Counted from the first letter of the stretch, positions 44,167 through 55,224 are shown. The stretch is DNA of 64,000 bases from Methylotuvimicrobium buryatense 5G (GCF_000341735.1 NZ_KB455575.1:2635984-2699983); one strand, 5' to 3'. The notes: generated by a model not told the origin, from the letters alone. Made by a program: numbers and translations.

Positions 44167-45921
44167 ATGAATGAAATCATTATCGGAATCGATCTCGGAA
44201 CGACTAACTCCGAAGTCGCCATCGTCGAAAACGGCAAGGTGCATATTATTACCGACGACGGCAAAAAAATATTACCGTCCGTGGTCGGCATCGACGACAA
44301 CGGCGAAATACTGGTCGGCGAAACCGCCCGCAACCAATACTTGATTTACCCGGAACGCAGCGTCAAGTCGATCAAGCGTTTGATGGGGCAAGATACCCAC
44401 GTCATAATGGCCGGCCTTGATTATACGCCGCAAGAAATTTCGGCAATCATCTTGAAACGTCTGAAAGCGATAGCCGAGAAGCATGTCGGCCAATCGATAA
44501 GCAAAGCCGTCATTACCGTACCGGCTTATTTTTCCGATGCGCAGCGCCAAGCGACGCACGAAGCCGGCGAAATCGCAGGTCTCGAAGTGGTGCGGATGAT
44601 CAATGAACCGACCGCTGCCGCGCTGGTTTACGGTGCCGGCCGAGACGAAGCCAAACGCATGTTGGTATACGATTTGGGCGGCGGCACCTTCGACGTTTCT
44701 GTCGTCAATGTCCAAGCCGGCGTCGTCGAAGTCTTATCGAGCCATGGCGACAACCATCTCGGCGGCGACGACTTCGACCAACAAATCGTCAATCATATTC
44801 AAGACCATATCAAGGAACAACACGGTATTAATATTTCCGAGCATAGCAAGGCGTTGGCGCGCATCACGCGCGCGGCCGAAAACGCCAAGCTGGTATTGTC
44901 CGACGAACCCTTTGCTCTGATCGAAGAGGAATATCTGCTCGAACACGAAGGCTCGCCTATCCATCTGACCTTGGAATTGTCGCGCGGCGATTATGAAGAC
45001 ATGATCGAGGATTATATCAACGCGACGATGGATGCCCTGCATATCGCACTCAAAGGCGCGAAATTGACGGTTTCCGACATCGACGAAATTATTTTGGTCG
45101 GCGGCTCGACACGAACACCGTGCATTCGCGAGCGGCTGTTCGAAGAATTCGGCTTCGAGCCGCACAGCGAAGTCGACCCGGATTTATGCGTGGCAATGGG
45201 CGCGGCCACGCAAGCCGCGATGATTGCCGGACAAGACGTCGATACGGTCCTGGTCGACGTCACACCTTATACCTACGGCACCAGCGCACTCGGCTTTTTG
45301 GACGGCGCACCCTATCCCTACCAATTTGTACCGATCATCCATAAGAATAGCGTGTTGCCGACGCGAAAGTCCGAGGCCTTCATGACCTTTCAGGACGGAC
45401 AAAAATCGGTCAACGTCAGAATTTTTCAAGGCGAAGACCCGGACGCGCTGAACAACATCGAAATCGGTGAGTTCATGGTCGAAGACCTCCAAGACGTACC
45501 GGCCGGCAATATCATTACGCTGACATTAGCCCTGGATTTAAACGGGATGCTGCATGTTTCCGCCAAGGAAAAAGCAACCGGCCTCGAAAAATCGATCACA
45601 ATCAACAATGCAATTTCACGTTTCGAGACCGAAGAACTTGCCGGCGCGAAACGGCGTATCGATAGCCTATTCGGACAAATGGATTCTAGCTCGGACGAGA
45701 TTGAAACAAGCGATGATGTTTCAGAAAGCAAAGCCGTCGCCGAGGCCCGTCAGCTGATCAAAAAAGCCGAAACCTTATTCGACACGGTATCCGATGAGGA
45801 TAAAGAAGACATGGTCAATTTGATCGAAACCATCACCGACTGCATCGAAGCCGGCGATGAAGGCGCACTCCAAGAGCCGGTCGAACAATTGAACGACATC
45901 ATTTATTATCTCGAATCGTAA
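44167..45921 (+). CDS. Hsp70-family chaperone, DnaK/HscC-like
   Basis: 584 residues, about 50 shorter than DnaK. The ATPase domain is intact: [14 protein letters not shown] (4-17), [43 protein letters not shown] and [14 protein letters not shown]. The substrate domain (380-500) is present ([29 protein letters not shown]), and the C-terminal lid is short, lacking a DnaK-type tail. Gene order with J-like, GrpE-like and helical-repeat proteins shows a dedicated system separate from the housekeeping dnaK-dnaJ. Client unknown. Confidence 0.92.
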   Translation: MNEIIIGIDLGTTNSEVAIVENGKVHIITDDGKKILPSVVGIDDNGEILVGETARNQYLIYPERSVKSIKRLMGQDTHVIMAGLDYTPQEISAIILKRLKAIAEKHVGQSISKAVITVPAYFSDAQRQATHEAGEIAGLEVVRMINEPTAAALVYGAGRDEAKRMLVYDLGGGTFDVSVVNVQAGVVEVLSSHGDNHLGGDDFDQQIVNHIQDHIKEQHGINISEHSKALARITRAAENAKLVLSDEPFALIEEEYLLEHEGSPIHLTLELSRGDYEDMIEDYINATMDALHIALKGAKLTVSDIDEIILVGGSTRTPCIRERLFEEFGFEPHSEVDPDLCVAMGAATQAAMIAGQDVDTVLVDVTPYTYGTSALGFLDGAPYPYQFVPIIHKNSVLPTRKSEAFMTFQDGQKSVNVRIFQGEDPDALNNIEIGEFMVEDLQDVPAGNIITLTLALDLNGMLHVSAKEKATGLEKSITINNAISRFETEELAGAKRRIDSLFGQMDSSSDEIETSDDVSESKAVAEARQLIKKAETLFDTVSDEDKEDMVNLIETITDCIEAGDEGALQEPVEQLNDIIYYLES

Positions 45922-46343
45922 TGAAGCGCTGCCCTTGCTGTAATGCGCGCCTGAACGACGCGCCCCTTTGTCCGCGATGCGGAGCCGACTTAAGTCGCGT
46001 CCTGAGCTGCGAGCAACGCGCTAAGCAATGGTTGGCTTTATCGTTACAAACGCTTGAGGCAGGCCACGCAACCATCGCAGCACATGCCGTCAAGCGTTCG
46101 TTAAGCTATCGACAAACGCTTGAAGCCCGAATTTTTCGGGAATTTCTGATTCGCCACCAATACGGCGCACTCTATGACTCTCTAGCACGGCAAGATTGGC
46201 CGAGCGCGCGCCAAACTATCTCTAACTTGCATGTTTTACAAGGCGATAATGAAGCATTAAGACGCTTCCAGGAATTCATCAATCATTTATCGGCCCGATC
46301 GACAAACCATTCCGAACCTTATAGTCGATGGCATTTGCTGTGA
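45921..46343 (+). CDS. small zinc-ribbon protein at the end of the Hsp70 operon
   Basis: 140 residues. The first 22 hold a zinc ribbon: CPCCNARLNDAPLCPRCGADL (C4, C7, C17, C20, written in two parts CPCC and CPRC with spacing 9). The rest is helical (QTLEAGHATIAAHAVKRSLS), perhaps TPR-like. It starts with a TAATG overlap on the Hsp70 stop, so it is translated with it. The stop codon lies in the left end of a family C repeat, so the C-terminus may have been trimmed by that insertion. Confidence 0.72.
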   Translation: MKRCPCCNARLNDAPLCPRCGADLSRVLSCEQRAKQWLALSLQTLEAGHATIAAHAVKRSLSYRQTLEARIFREFLIRHQYGALYDSLARQDWPSARQTISNLHVLQGDNEALRRFQEFINHLSARSTNHSEPYSRWHLL

Positions 46344-46630
46344 AAGTTCGTAGATATAGACTCTTTATCTAATTTTTCGATATGCAAAAGCTAAGCGACG
46401 AAAATTCCGGTTCCGAAGAGGGTGCGCTTGCTCGACAGGCGTCGTCGGCAGGGGAAGCCTTTGTCGAGCCCCCCCGATGCCTCCTTACGTGCTGCCGAAA
46501 TTTGAAGTACGAAAGGTTTAATTAATACTGGCATTCAGGCTCGAATGTGGTTCAAAGGCCTGCCAGTCCATGGCGGAATGACGGGTTTCCCTTTACTGAA
46601 TGGCAGTGTCTCTCTCCCCTCGAACTTTCA
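46339..46630. repeat. family C repeat with family A debris inside
   Basis: It starts CTGTGAAAGTTCGTAGATAT and ends CGAACTTTCATTTGC, like the copies at 35303 and 59589. The interior has GCCGAAATTTGAAGTACGAA, the right end of family A, and a CATGGCGGAATGACGGG piece similar to the hairpin repeat near 15090. Its left end overlaps the stop of the zinc-ribbon gene. Confidence 0.68.
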
Positions 46631-46657
46631 TTTGCAGGGGCGAATGCTTTTTCTTGA

Positions 46658-46864
46658 TTAATGAAAAATCGTATCGTCCGGATAGAACTCGTCGTCGACC
46701 GCGGGATCTCCGGGAATTCTTTTCTCCTCGGCCGCCCATTCGCCCAAATCGATCATTTTGCAGCGCTCGCTGCAAAATGGCTTAAATAGCTGCTGCGCAG
46801 TCCATGGAACGGAGCACCCGCACTGCGGACATTTAACTACCAACGTTTTTTCATTACCGTTCAT
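46658..46864 (-). CDS. yacG: DNA gyrase inhibitor YacG
   Basis: 68 residues. The zinc site is [12 protein letters not shown] with [19 protein letters not shown], four cysteines in two CxxC pairs, then an acidic tail. YacG binds GyrB and blocks DNA binding. It lies directly after zapD (TAATG overlap), the standard order in gammaproteobacteria. Confidence 0.93.
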   Translation of the reverse strand: MNGNEKTLVVKCPQCGCSVPWTAQQLFKPFCSERCKMIDLGEWAAEEKRIPGDPAVDDEFYPDDTIFH

Positions 46865-47634
46865 TAGAATTGGCAGCAGGTCAACATAAAAGGAACGTTT
46901 TCCTGGCTTTGAGTGGGCCTGGAACCGTCGGCTGCAGGACGCATGAAACGTATCGTGAACCGGTGCTTGCCGCCGCTAATCTCGGCAAAACAAGGAATGC
47001 TTCGGTCAACACTGATTCTGAGCAATTGCAGCGGAAGGCTTTTATCAAGCGAGGACTGATAAAACCCTGCTTCCGCTTCCTCTTCGGTCGGCGTACTGCT
47101 TTGCCTAATAAATCCTAGAATCATATCAATCGCTTTACGAATATCCTTAAACGGCTTAGTCCATTGCTCCAAGGCTTGTTGTTGAACGGTCTCGTCTTGT
47201 TCCAGCCAGTAATGAAAAGCGGGTAAATCGAACGAGCAAGTTCCGCCCGGTATCGAGCTGCGCTGCGAGATACTTTGAAACAAATCGTTTTCCATCAATT
47301 TCAAACCGATTTTTCCGCTAGCCGCATAGAGATTATGACTGGTTTGGTTAAGTTCGCCGAGGATTTCATTTACTTTTTCGGCATTGACCCCCTCGCTGCC
47401 TGCCAATTGATTCAACACCTTTATATGACGCTCAAGTTCTTTAAGAATTTCCGACTTGAGATCGTTACGGCTAAAAATCGTCAGAATATCGAGCAAGATA
47501 TTGATTGCCGCCCGCCTATCGGCCATGGTGCTCCCTTCTAAAAAATGTCCAAGTTGCTTAAAAAGCAACTCGAGCCGTATTAAAATCCGGATTCGCTCAT
47601 TGAGTGGAAATTCGTAGACTATAGGGGAATTCAC
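46864..47634 (-). CDS. zapD: cell division protein ZapD
   Basis: 256 residues, formerly YacF/DUF1342. [24 protein letters not shown] at the N-terminus and [17 protein letters not shown] near residue 133 are diagnostic. ZapD bundles FtsZ filaments at midcell. It lies between coaE and yacG in the conserved string pilD-coaE-zapD-yacG. Confidence 0.94.
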   Translation of the reverse strand: MNSPIVYEFPLNERIRILIRLELLFKQLGHFLEGSTMADRRAAINILLDILTIFSRNDLKSEILKELERHIKVLNQLAGSEGVNAEKVNEILGELNQTSHNLYAASGKIGLKLMENDLFQSISQRSSIPGGTCSFDLPAFHYWLEQDETVQQQALEQWTKPFKDIRKAIDMILGFIRQSSTPTEEEAEAGFYQSSLDKSLPLQLLRISVDRSIPCFAEISGGKHRFTIRFMRPAADGSRPTQSQENVPFMLTCCQF

Positions 47635-47637
47635 TGA

Positions 47638-48243
47638 TTAAAAATCCTGCCGTATGCTTAAGTAAAGATACAAATTGTGCAGTTTTTTAACTTGTTCTGC
47701 AAGCATGGAATCGGACGAGGCATTGTCAATTAGATCGTTAGCCAAGGCTTTTCGCTGTTCGCGTGTGGCTTGAGAAGCAATAATCGCTCGAACAATTTTT
47801 TCGTCGAGACGATCTCTTTTGGTTACGCGCTCGATTTGGGTTTCAACGGGACAGTCGACCACCAAAACTCTGTCGACTAAATTGAGCATACCGCTTTCAA
47901 CCAGTAAGGGAACGCAAATGATGCAGTAAGATGCATCAAGCGATTCAACGCGCGTCAATATGCTTTGCCGTACCATCGGATGCACAATCGCTTCCAGCTT
48001 ACGTTTTTGTTCGGCATCGGCAAAAATCAACTCACGCATCGCGCTTCTATCGAGGCTACCGTCGGCAGCAATCACCTGTTCGCCGAACGCGTGACGAATT
48101 TGCTCCAAAGCCTGGCTACCGAATGCGACGACTTCGCGGGCAATAGCGTCGGCATCGATCACCGGAACGTTCAGTTCGGCGAATAAATCCGCGATGGTGG
48201 TTTTTCCGGAACCGATACCGCCGGTCAGGCCGATTTTCAACAT
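47638..48243 (-). CDS. coaE: dephospho-CoA kinase
   Basis: 201 residues from ATG at 48243; six more codons upstream would overlap pilD and are not needed. P-loop GLTGGIGSGKTT, then VIDADAIAREVV and the HPMVRQSI lid region. It catalyses the last step of coenzyme A synthesis. It is four bases from pilD. Confidence 0.95.
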   Translation of the reverse strand: MLKIGLTGGIGSGKTTIADLFAELNVPVIDADAIAREVVAFGSQALEQIRHAFGEQVIAADGSLDRSAMRELIFADAEQKRKLEAIVHPMVRQSILTRVESLDASYCIICVPLLVESGMLNLVDRVLVVDCPVETQIERVTKRDRLDEKIVRAIIASQATREQRKALANDLIDNASSDSMLAEQVKKLHNLYLYLSIRQDF

Positions 48244-48247
48244 CGCT

Positions 48248-49171
48248 TTATAATCCGGCAAAATTGAGATAAGCCTGATTGATTTTATCGCCCCACAATA
48301 AAGCGATCCACCCGGCCGCGGCCAAGTAAGGACCGAATGGAATTGGAATATTCTTGTCGCGCTTTACCAAAATAACCATTGCAATGCCGGTAACGGCACC
48401 GACCAGGGATGACAGCAAAATAATCGGCAGGATATATTGCCAACCCAACCAAGCCCCAAACATTGCCAACAGCTTGAAATCGCCGTATCCCATGCCTTCT
48501 TTGCCGGTCAACAGCTTGAAACCATGATAAACCGTCCAAAGCGATAAATAACCGGCGATAGCACCGATAATCGAGGAATGCGTATCGATAAAGATATCGA
48601 AAAGACTTAAGAACAAACCCAACCAAAGTAAAGGTAACGTAATCGAATCCGGTAAAAGTTGATGGTCAATATCGATCGCACTCAGCGCAATCAAGGACCA
48701 GGTGAGTATGAGCGCGAACAGCGCCTCTACCGAATAACCGAAATGCCAGGCGATTAAAACCGAAAAAAAACCGGTTAAGCCCTCGATAATAGGATAGCGT
48801 TTGGATATCGGCGCATTGCATTGAGCGCAACGGCCTTTCAACAACAAATAGCTGAGCACCGGAATATTTTGATAAGGCTTTATCGGGGTTTCGCAATGGG
48901 GACAGCGTGACAATGGAAAGACTAAGTTAAATTTTGAATCGGCTTCCCCACTTCCAGTATCGAGACCGGCACATTGCATATCACCCGTGGACTGCAAATA
49001 ATCGATGCACTCGCGGCGCCAACTTTTTTGCATCATAATCGGCAAACGATAAATGACGACGTTCAGAAAACTACCAACCATGAGACCGACAATACCGATT
49101 AAAGCCATTAATGCAGCCGGCGAGTCGGCAAATATTTCAAGTCCTTGCATGAGTATTATTTGATGGTTCAA
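48248..49171 (-). CDS. pilD: type IV prepilin peptidase
   Basis: 307 residues with about seven hydrophobic segments. The cytoplasmic zinc loop has the two pairs CPHC and CAQC; GSFLNVVIYRLP precedes it. The aspartyl protease residues are in SAIDIDHQLLPD and GMGYGDFKLLA. It cleaves and N-methylates type IV pilins and T2SS pseudopilins. The start could be the second ATG eight codons in. It lies after pilC. Confidence 0.95.
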   Translation of the reverse strand: MNHQIILMQGLEIFADSPAALMALIGIVGLMVGSFLNVVIYRLPIMMQKSWRRECIDYLQSTGDMQCAGLDTGSGEADSKFNLVFPLSRCPHCETPIKPYQNIPVLSYLLLKGRCAQCNAPISKRYPIIEGLTGFFSVLIAWHFGYSVEALFALILTWSLIALSAIDIDHQLLPDSITLPLLWLGLFLSLFDIFIDTHSSIIGAIAGYLSLWTVYHGFKLLTGKEGMGYGDFKLLAMFGAWLGWQYILPIILLSSLVGAVTGIAMVILVKRDKNIPIPFGPYLAAAGWIALLWGDKINQAYLNFAGL

Positions 49172-49305
49172 TTGAAATTAACCGTGATGCCTAAAACCGC
49201 AGCACGCCGAAGAAATGAAAAAAACCCATAAGCGTGATAGCTACCTCGGGCAAACCCCCATTCACTATTCACTATTCACCATTCACCATTCACTGCTAAC
49301 CAACC
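49172..49305. other. short gap with heptamer repeats
   Basis: CCATTCACTATTCACTATTC and the following CACCATTCACCATTCACTG are runs of a CATTCAC/TATTCAC heptamer between pilC and pilD, at 49258-49295. No gene. Confidence 0.5.
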
Positions 49306-50526
49306 TTATCCCACTGCCGCACCCATTTTAAAGATCGGCAGATACATCGCGACGATCAAGCCGCCAACCAATACACCCAGCACCGACATGATCAACGGTT
49401 CCATCAAACTGCTAAGATTGTCTACCAAATTGTCGACCTCTTCTTCGTAAAAATCGGCAACCTTGCTCAACATCGTATCGATCGAACCGGACTCCTCACC
49501 GATTGCAACCATTTGAATCACCATGTGCGGAAATAGAACGGTCTGCTGCATAGCAAATTGCAGACGCTGACCCGTAGCGACATCTTCGCGCATTTTCAAA
49601 ACGGCATCGGCGTAAATGATGTTTCCGCAAGCCCCCGCAACAGACTCCAGCGCTTCAACTAACGGAACGCCAGCGGCAGACATCGTCGACAGCGTTCTGG
49701 AGAAACGCGCGATGGCCGATTTATTCAAGATTAACCCAACGACCGGTATTTTCAGTAAGGTTCTGTCCAGAAAATGATTGAACGGTCTAGATCGTTTATG
49801 GAAATAACTAAACGTATAAACAATCGCTACGATACTAGCGACCATTATCCACCACCATGCCTGCATCCATTCGGAAAGACTAATAACCATCTTCGTGAAA
49901 GCGGGAAGATCGGCTCCGAAGCTCTGAAACAACTCTTCGAACACCGGTACGACGAAAATCAGCAAAATGGCGGTGACGACAAACGCGACGACCAGTACCG
50001 CAATCGGATAGGTCAACGCTTTTTTGATTTTTTTCTTGAGCGATTCGGTTTTTTCTTTATAGGTCGCTATTTTATCGAGCAATGTTTCAAGCACCCCCGC
50101 CTGCTCGCCCGATTCGACCAGATTACAAAACAGCTCATCGAAATAGACCGGTCTTCTTTTCAGCGCTTCGGCCAAGGTATCGCCGCCTTCAATATCTGCC
50201 TTGATGTCTAGCAACATCTTTTGCATGCTCGGGTTGTCATGCCCTCTACCGATGATATCGAACGATTGCACCAACGGCACGCCGGCTTCGAGCATCGTCG
50301 CGAGTTGCCGGCTGAAAATAGCGATATCGCCTGGCGTAATGGCTTTGACACGGGCGCCGAATAAGGGCTTGGGTTTTTTCTTGACACTAATGACGCGCAC
50401 GCCCATTTTGCGCAATTCGCTCCGAGCAATAGTTTCGGATTTCGCGGCGATTTCCCCTTTGGTCCGCTTCCCGCTTTTATCTTTGCCATCCCAGATGAAA
50501 TCAATTTGTTCGACTTGTTCAGACAT
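49306..50526 (-). CDS. pilC: type IV pilus inner-membrane platform protein
   Basis: 406 residues, the usual length. Two T2SSF domains (about 70-195 and 275-395), each followed by hydrophobic helices: FSRQLATMLEAGVPLVQSFDII and RFSRTLSTMSAAGVPLVEALE are the matching starts of the repeats. It forms the platform above which pilin is assembled and interacts with PilB. The gene lies two bases after pilB. Confidence 0.95.
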   Translation of the reverse strand: MSEQVEQIDFIWDGKDKSGKRTKGEIAAKSETIARSELRKMGVRVISVKKKPKPLFGARVKAITPGDIAIFSRQLATMLEAGVPLVQSFDIIGRGHDNPSMQKMLLDIKADIEGGDTLAEALKRRPVYFDELFCNLVESGEQAGVLETLLDKIATYKEKTESLKKKIKKALTYPIAVLVVAFVVTAILLIFVVPVFEELFQSFGADLPAFTKMVISLSEWMQAWWWIMVASIVAIVYTFSYFHKRSRPFNHFLDRTLLKIPVVGLILNKSAIARFSRTLSTMSAAGVPLVEALESVAGACGNIIYADAVLKMREDVATGQRLQFAMQQTVLFPHMVIQMVAIGEESGSIDTMLSKVADFYEEEVDNLVDNLSSLMEPLIMSVLGVLVGGLIVAMYLPIFKMGAAVG

Positions 50527-50528
50527 AA

Positions 50529-52247
50529 TTACTCCTTAGTGACCCGGTCGATTTCTTCCAGGCTAGTAATGCCTTGACAGACTTTCTCAAGACCCGACGC
50601 GCGCAAGTCGTTGATGCCTTCGGCTTTGGCTTGTTCGGCTAATTGCATAGTATTGCCGCCTTCCAGAATCAGTTTACGCATATTTTCGCTAATCGGCATA
50701 ACCTGATAGATTCCGACTCGGCCTTTGTAGCCGCTAGTACAATGTTCGCAGCCAGCAGGATTAGCCGTAAAAATTTTAAGCTTAGCTAGCTCTTCTTCTT
50801 TGAAACCGGCCGAAATCAACACCGAATCCGGCAAATCGGACTTAACCTTACAATATTCGCATAAGCGTCTGGCGAGGCGTTGAGCCATGATCAAATGCAC
50901 CGCTGAAACGATGTTAAACGGCGGCACGCCCATTTGCACGAGACGGTTTAACGTTTGCGGCGCATCGTTTGTGTGCAGCGTGGACAATACCAAATGGCCC
51001 GTTTGTGCGGCCTTGACGGCAATTTCGGCGGTTTCCAAATCCCGTATCTCACCGACCATAATGATATCCGGATCTTGTCGTAGAAAAGCCCGCAAGGCAC
51101 CGGCAAAGGTCAACCCGGCTTTCGGATTCATATTAACCTGATTGATACCCGGCACCGTAATTTCGACAGGGTCCTCGGCGGTCGATATATTCCGTTCGAC
51201 GCTATTTAGCAGATTCAAGCCCGTGTAAAGGGTAACGGTTTTACCGCTACCGGTAGGACCCGTTACCAAAACCATGCCGTAAGGCCGATTGATCGCCTCA
51301 AGAAATCGTTGTTGTTGGACGGGTTCAAAGCCGAGTTTTTCGATACCGATTTGCGCGCTGGTCGGATCGAGTATACGCAGTACGACTTTTTCGCCGAACA
51401 ACGTCGGACAGCTATTGACCCGAAAGTCGATTGCCCGATTTTTCGACAATGCCATCTTAATCCGCCCGTCCTGAGGAACGCGCCGTTCGGCGATATCCAT
51501 TTTAGCCATGACCTTGATACGGGAAATAATCCGAGTTGCGATATTGGGAGGCGGACTTGCCACTTCATAAAGCATGCCGTCTGCCCGAAAGCGAATTCGG
51601 AAACTTTTTTCATAAGGCTCAAGATGAATATCCGAAACACCTTTTTTAATCGAATCGAGCAAAATTTTATTGACGAAACGTACGATAGGCGCATCGTCCA
51701 CATCACTTGCCGCCTCGTCTCCGGCCGGCTCCTGATCGCCGCCGGTAATTTCTAAATTCTCCAGGTCGGCATCCAGCAAATCGGTCATCGTGGTATCGGC
51801 AGCTTCCATTGATGTCTCGATAGCCTTAGACAACTTATCTTCTTCGACCAGAATCGTGTCGATATTCAGGCGCGTATGGAACTTTATTTCGTCTTGAGCT
51901 TGAAAATTGCCGGGATCGGAAACCGCTAAAAACAAGCGGTTTCCGCGCTTAAGCAACGGTAAAGCATGATGCTTTCTAATCAGTTTTTCACTGACCAAAT
52001 TGACCGGCAAGCTACGAATATCGAGCGCGTCGAGATCGAGTTGCGGAATACCGAACTCTTTGGATGCTTTGGCGGTGACCGATTTGCTGTCAACCAATTT
52101 ATTGGTGACCAAATAACTGATCAGCGGTAATTTGGCTTTCTTCGCAGCCTGCATATGCAATTGCATATCCGCCTCGGTAATCAAGCCGGCTTGGACCAAA
52201 CATTTCGGTAGACCGCCGATCGGCAGGTCGATTAAATCTGTTGCCAT
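50529..52247 (-). CDS. pilB: type IV pilus assembly ATPase
   Basis: 572 residues from ATG at 52247 (MATDLIDLP); codons upstream are made of short tandem repeats. The N-terminal T2SSE/MshEN-like domain is at 10-160. Walker A GPTGSGKT, Asp box, Walker B PDIIMVGEIRDLETAEIA and His box GHLVLSTLHTNDA are intact, and two CxxC pairs (CEYC, CEHC) bind zinc. It powers pilus extension and is first of the pilB-C-D unit. N-terminal domains of this type can bind cyclic di-GMP. Confidence 0.95.
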   Translation of the reverse strand: MATDLIDLPIGGLPKCLVQAGLITEADMQLHMQAAKKAKLPLISYLVTNKLVDSKSVTAKASKEFGIPQLDLDALDIRSLPVNLVSEKLIRKHHALPLLKRGNRLFLAVSDPGNFQAQDEIKFHTRLNIDTILVEEDKLSKAIETSMEAADTTMTDLLDADLENLEITGGDQEPAGDEAASDVDDAPIVRFVNKILLDSIKKGVSDIHLEPYEKSFRIRFRADGMLYEVASPPPNIATRIISRIKVMAKMDIAERRVPQDGRIKMALSKNRAIDFRVNSCPTLFGEKVVLRILDPTSAQIGIEKLGFEPVQQQRFLEAINRPYGMVLVTGPTGSGKTVTLYTGLNLLNSVERNISTAEDPVEITVPGINQVNMNPKAGLTFAGALRAFLRQDPDIIMVGEIRDLETAEIAVKAAQTGHLVLSTLHTNDAPQTLNRLVQMGVPPFNIVSAVHLIMAQRLARRLCEYCKVKSDLPDSVLISAGFKEEELAKLKIFTANPAGCEHCTSGYKGRVGIYQVMPISENMRKLILEGGNTMQLAEQAKAEGINDLRASGLEKVCQGITSLEEIDRVTKE

Positions 52248-52249
52248 AG

Positions 52250-52320
52250 ATGAGGTTTGAGGTTCAAGGTCCAAGGTTTGAGGTTCAAGGCTCAAGGCTC
52301 AAGGTTTAAGATATAAGTTC
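52250..52320. repeat. short direct repeats upstream of pilB
   Basis: Repeated GAGGTTCAAGGTC, CAAGGTTTGAGGTTCAAGG and CTCAAGGCTCAAGGTTTAAG units (about 7-14 bp) lie between valS and pilB. They reach the pilB start and could affect its translation start region. Confidence 0.6.
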
Positions 52321-52348
52321 CACCTTGCCCCTTTCTCCTTGCCACTTA

Positions 52349-55159
52349 TTAAAGTGCCTTTATCTTTATCAACTGTGCTTCCAAACTGTTAAGTGTAGAT
52401 CGTAACTCGGCGAGTTTCTGTTTTTCTTTTTCGACTACTTCGGCCGGTGCTTTATCGGTAAAGGACGGATTATTAAGCTTGCCTTCGATCCTCGGCAATT
52501 CTTTGCTGATGCGTTGAATTTCCTTGTCCAGTCGGGCCGATTCGGCTTCTTTGTCGATCAATCCCGCCATCGGTATCAAAATTTTCATATCGCCGACCAA
52601 GGCAATTGCCGATTCGGGCTCGGCATCGCCTTGGCTTAACCATCCAATTTTTTCCAAACGCCCCAACTTCTCCAGATAGATACGGTTATTTTCGACAAAA
52701 TTACGATCCTGACCTGAGCCGTTTTGCAGCAACACCGGCAAAGGTTTCCCAGGAGCAATATTCATTTCGCCGCGAATTCTGCGCACCCCCAGAATAACAC
52801 TCATGATCCAATCGATTTCATGCACGGCGGCCTTATCGATTTGCTCAGCATCGGATTCCGGATATGGCTGAAGCATGATGGTCGCCTCATGAACGCCGGT
52901 CAAAGGCGCAACGCGCTGCCAAATTTCCTCGGTAATGAAAGGCATTAGCGGATGAGCCAATCGCAAAATTTGCTCCAAAACGGTCAATAATGTTTTACGG
53001 GTTCCTCGTTGCTGAGCTTCGCTGCCGGATTGCAACGATATTTTGGCCAATTCCAAATACCAATCGCAATATTCGTTCCAGGTAAATTCGTAAATCGCTT
53101 GAGCCGTCAAGTCGAAACGATACGCCTCGATATCGTGGCGAATCGTTTCGGTCACTTCATTCAGGCGAGACCTTATCCAGCGATCCGCCAGACTATATTC
53201 GCAATCGGCGTCGTCTAGCCCGTTATCCTGGCCTTCGGTATTCATCAGCACGAAGCGCGCGGCATTCCACAGTTTATTACAGAAATTTCGATAACCTTCC
53301 GTGCGCGCCAAATCGAAACGAATATCGCGGCCGGTCGACGCCAATGACGCGAACGTGAAGCGCAGCGCATCGGTACCGAACGAAGGTATACCGTCGGGAA
53401 AGTGTTTACGCGTCGCGGCTTCGATTTTCTTGGCTAAATGCGGCTGCATCATGCCAGAGATGCGTTTTTGCACTAACGATTCCAGGTCGATACCATCGAT
53501 CAAGTCAATCGGATCGAGTACATTGCCTTTCGACTTGGACATTTTCTGGCCTTCGGCATCACGTATTAAGCCATGGATATAGACTTCTTTGAAAGGTACC
53601 TGACCCTGAAATTTTAGGCCCATCATAATCATTCGAGCGACCCAGAAGAAAATAATATCGAAACCGGTAACCAGTACACTAGTCGGATAATGTTTGGCCA
53701 ATTCGGGCGTGTTCTCCGGCCAACCCAAAGTTGAAAAAGGCCACAGCGCCGATGAAAACCAGGTGTCGAGCACGTCTTCATCCTGACGCAGCGGATAGTC
53801 GTCTTTGAGCTTATGCACCGAGCGGATTTCCTGTTCGGAACGGCCGACATAAACATTACCTTCGTCGTCGTACCAGGCAGGAATTCGATGTCCCCACCAG
53901 ATTTGCCGTGAAATACACCAGTCTTGGATGTTGCGCATCCATTCGAAATAGGTGTTTTTCCAGTTGTCCGGCACGAATTTGATCGTACCGTTTTCGACCG
54001 CTTCGATCGCCGGCGCCGCCAAAGGCGCAACTTTGACATACCATTGATCGGTCAAGAACGGTTCGATCACGCTGCCGGAGCGGTCGCCGCGCGGCACCAT
54101 CAATTTATGGTCTTCGATTTTCTCGAGCAAGCCCTGAGCTTCTAGGTCGGCAACCACCTGTTTCCTCGCTTCGAAACGGTCCAACCCGAAATATTGATGC
54201 GGTATCAGTTGATCCGGATCGTCCTTGTTATCCCTGATTTGTGCATCGACCGTGAATATATTGATCAAGCCGCCATGCGGCAATGCCTGCATGACGCTTT
54301 GATCGCGGTGTCGCAACCAGACTTCGTAATCGTTAAAGTCATGGGCCGGCGTGATTTTGACACATCCGGTACCGAACTCAGGATCGACGTATTCGTCGGC
54401 GATGATCGGAATGCGCCGCCCGGTCAAAGGCAGTTCAACAAACTCGCCGAGCAAATGCTTATAGCGCTCGTCATTCGGATGAATCGCAACCGCGGCATCG
54501 CCAAGCAGGGTTTCCGGGCGTGTTGTCGCGACAACAAGATGACCGGTACCGTTAGTCAGCGGATAACGCATGTGCCATAACGATCCGTTTTCCTCTTCGG
54601 ATAAAACTTCCAAATCGGACACGGCGGTGTGTAGCACCGGATCCCAATTGACCAAGCGCTTGCCCCGATAAATCAGACCTTCTTCATAAAGCCGAATGAA
54701 TACCTCGCGAACGGCGTCCGACATGCCCTCGTCCATCGTAAAGCGCTCCCTCGACCAATCCAGCGACGAGCCCATTCGACGCAACTGGCGCATGATCGTA
54801 CCGCCGGACTCTTCTTTCCATTCCCAGATTTTCTCAATGAAGGCTTCTCGCCCGAAATCATGGCGCGTCTTGCCGTCGGCCTCGACCAGACGTTCGACGA
54901 CCATTTGCGTCGCGATGCCGGCATGGTCCGTTCCTGGTTGCCACAGCGTGCTACAACCTTTCATTCGATGATAACGCGTCAACGCATCCATGATCGTGTC
55001 TTGAAATGCATGGCCCATATGCAGGCTACCGGTAACATTCGGAGGAGGAATCATGATGCAATAAGATTCGCCATCCTGCCGCGGCGCAAAATAGTTATTT
55101 TCTTCCCAAGCCTGATACCAGCGTTGTTCAATTGAATGAGGGTCGTAAGTCTTGTCCAT
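52349..55159 (-). CDS. valS: valyl-tRNA synthetase
   Basis: 936 residues. Class I signatures [16 protein letters not shown] (HIGH) and [12 protein letters not shown] are intact, and the editing domain has [10 protein letters not shown]. The C-terminal ~65 residues form the tRNA-contacting coiled coil ([20 protein letters not shown]). It charges tRNA-Val and hydrolyses mischarged Thr-tRNA. It lies downstream of holC on the same strand. Confidence 0.97.
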   Translation of the reverse strand: MDKTYDPHSIEQRWYQAWEENNYFAPRQDGESYCIMIPPPNVTGSLHMGHAFQDTIMDALTRYHRMKGCSTLWQPGTDHAGIATQMVVERLVEADGKTRHDFGREAFIEKIWEWKEESGGTIMRQLRRMGSSLDWSRERFTMDEGMSDAVREVFIRLYEEGLIYRGKRLVNWDPVLHTAVSDLEVLSEEENGSLWHMRYPLTNGTGHLVVATTRPETLLGDAAVAIHPNDERYKHLLGEFVELPLTGRRIPIIADEYVDPEFGTGCVKITPAHDFNDYEVWLRHRDQSVMQALPHGGLINIFTVDAQIRDNKDDPDQLIPHQYFGLDRFEARKQVVADLEAQGLLEKIEDHKLMVPRGDRSGSVIEPFLTDQWYVKVAPLAAPAIEAVENGTIKFVPDNWKNTYFEWMRNIQDWCISRQIWWGHRIPAWYDDEGNVYVGRSEQEIRSVHKLKDDYPLRQDEDVLDTWFSSALWPFSTLGWPENTPELAKHYPTSVLVTGFDIIFFWVARMIMMGLKFQGQVPFKEVYIHGLIRDAEGQKMSKSKGNVLDPIDLIDGIDLESLVQKRISGMMQPHLAKKIEAATRKHFPDGIPSFGTDALRFTFASLASTGRDIRFDLARTEGYRNFCNKLWNAARFVLMNTEGQDNGLDDADCEYSLADRWIRSRLNEVTETIRHDIEAYRFDLTAQAIYEFTWNEYCDWYLELAKISLQSGSEAQQRGTRKTLLTVLEQILRLAHPLMPFITEEIWQRVAPLTGVHEATIMLQPYPESDAEQIDKAAVHEIDWIMSVILGVRRIRGEMNIAPGKPLPVLLQNGSGQDRNFVENNRIYLEKLGRLEKIGWLSQGDAEPESAIALVGDMKILIPMAGLIDKEAESARLDKEIQRISKELPRIEGKLNNPSFTDKAPAEVVEKEKQKLAELRSTLNSLEAQLIKIKAL

Positions 55160-55224
55160 GTTTATGCGTTATTAGTATTTTGAGAAAACGGTAGAAGTTA
55201 GCTTGGACACTGCAGCCCGCTGCA

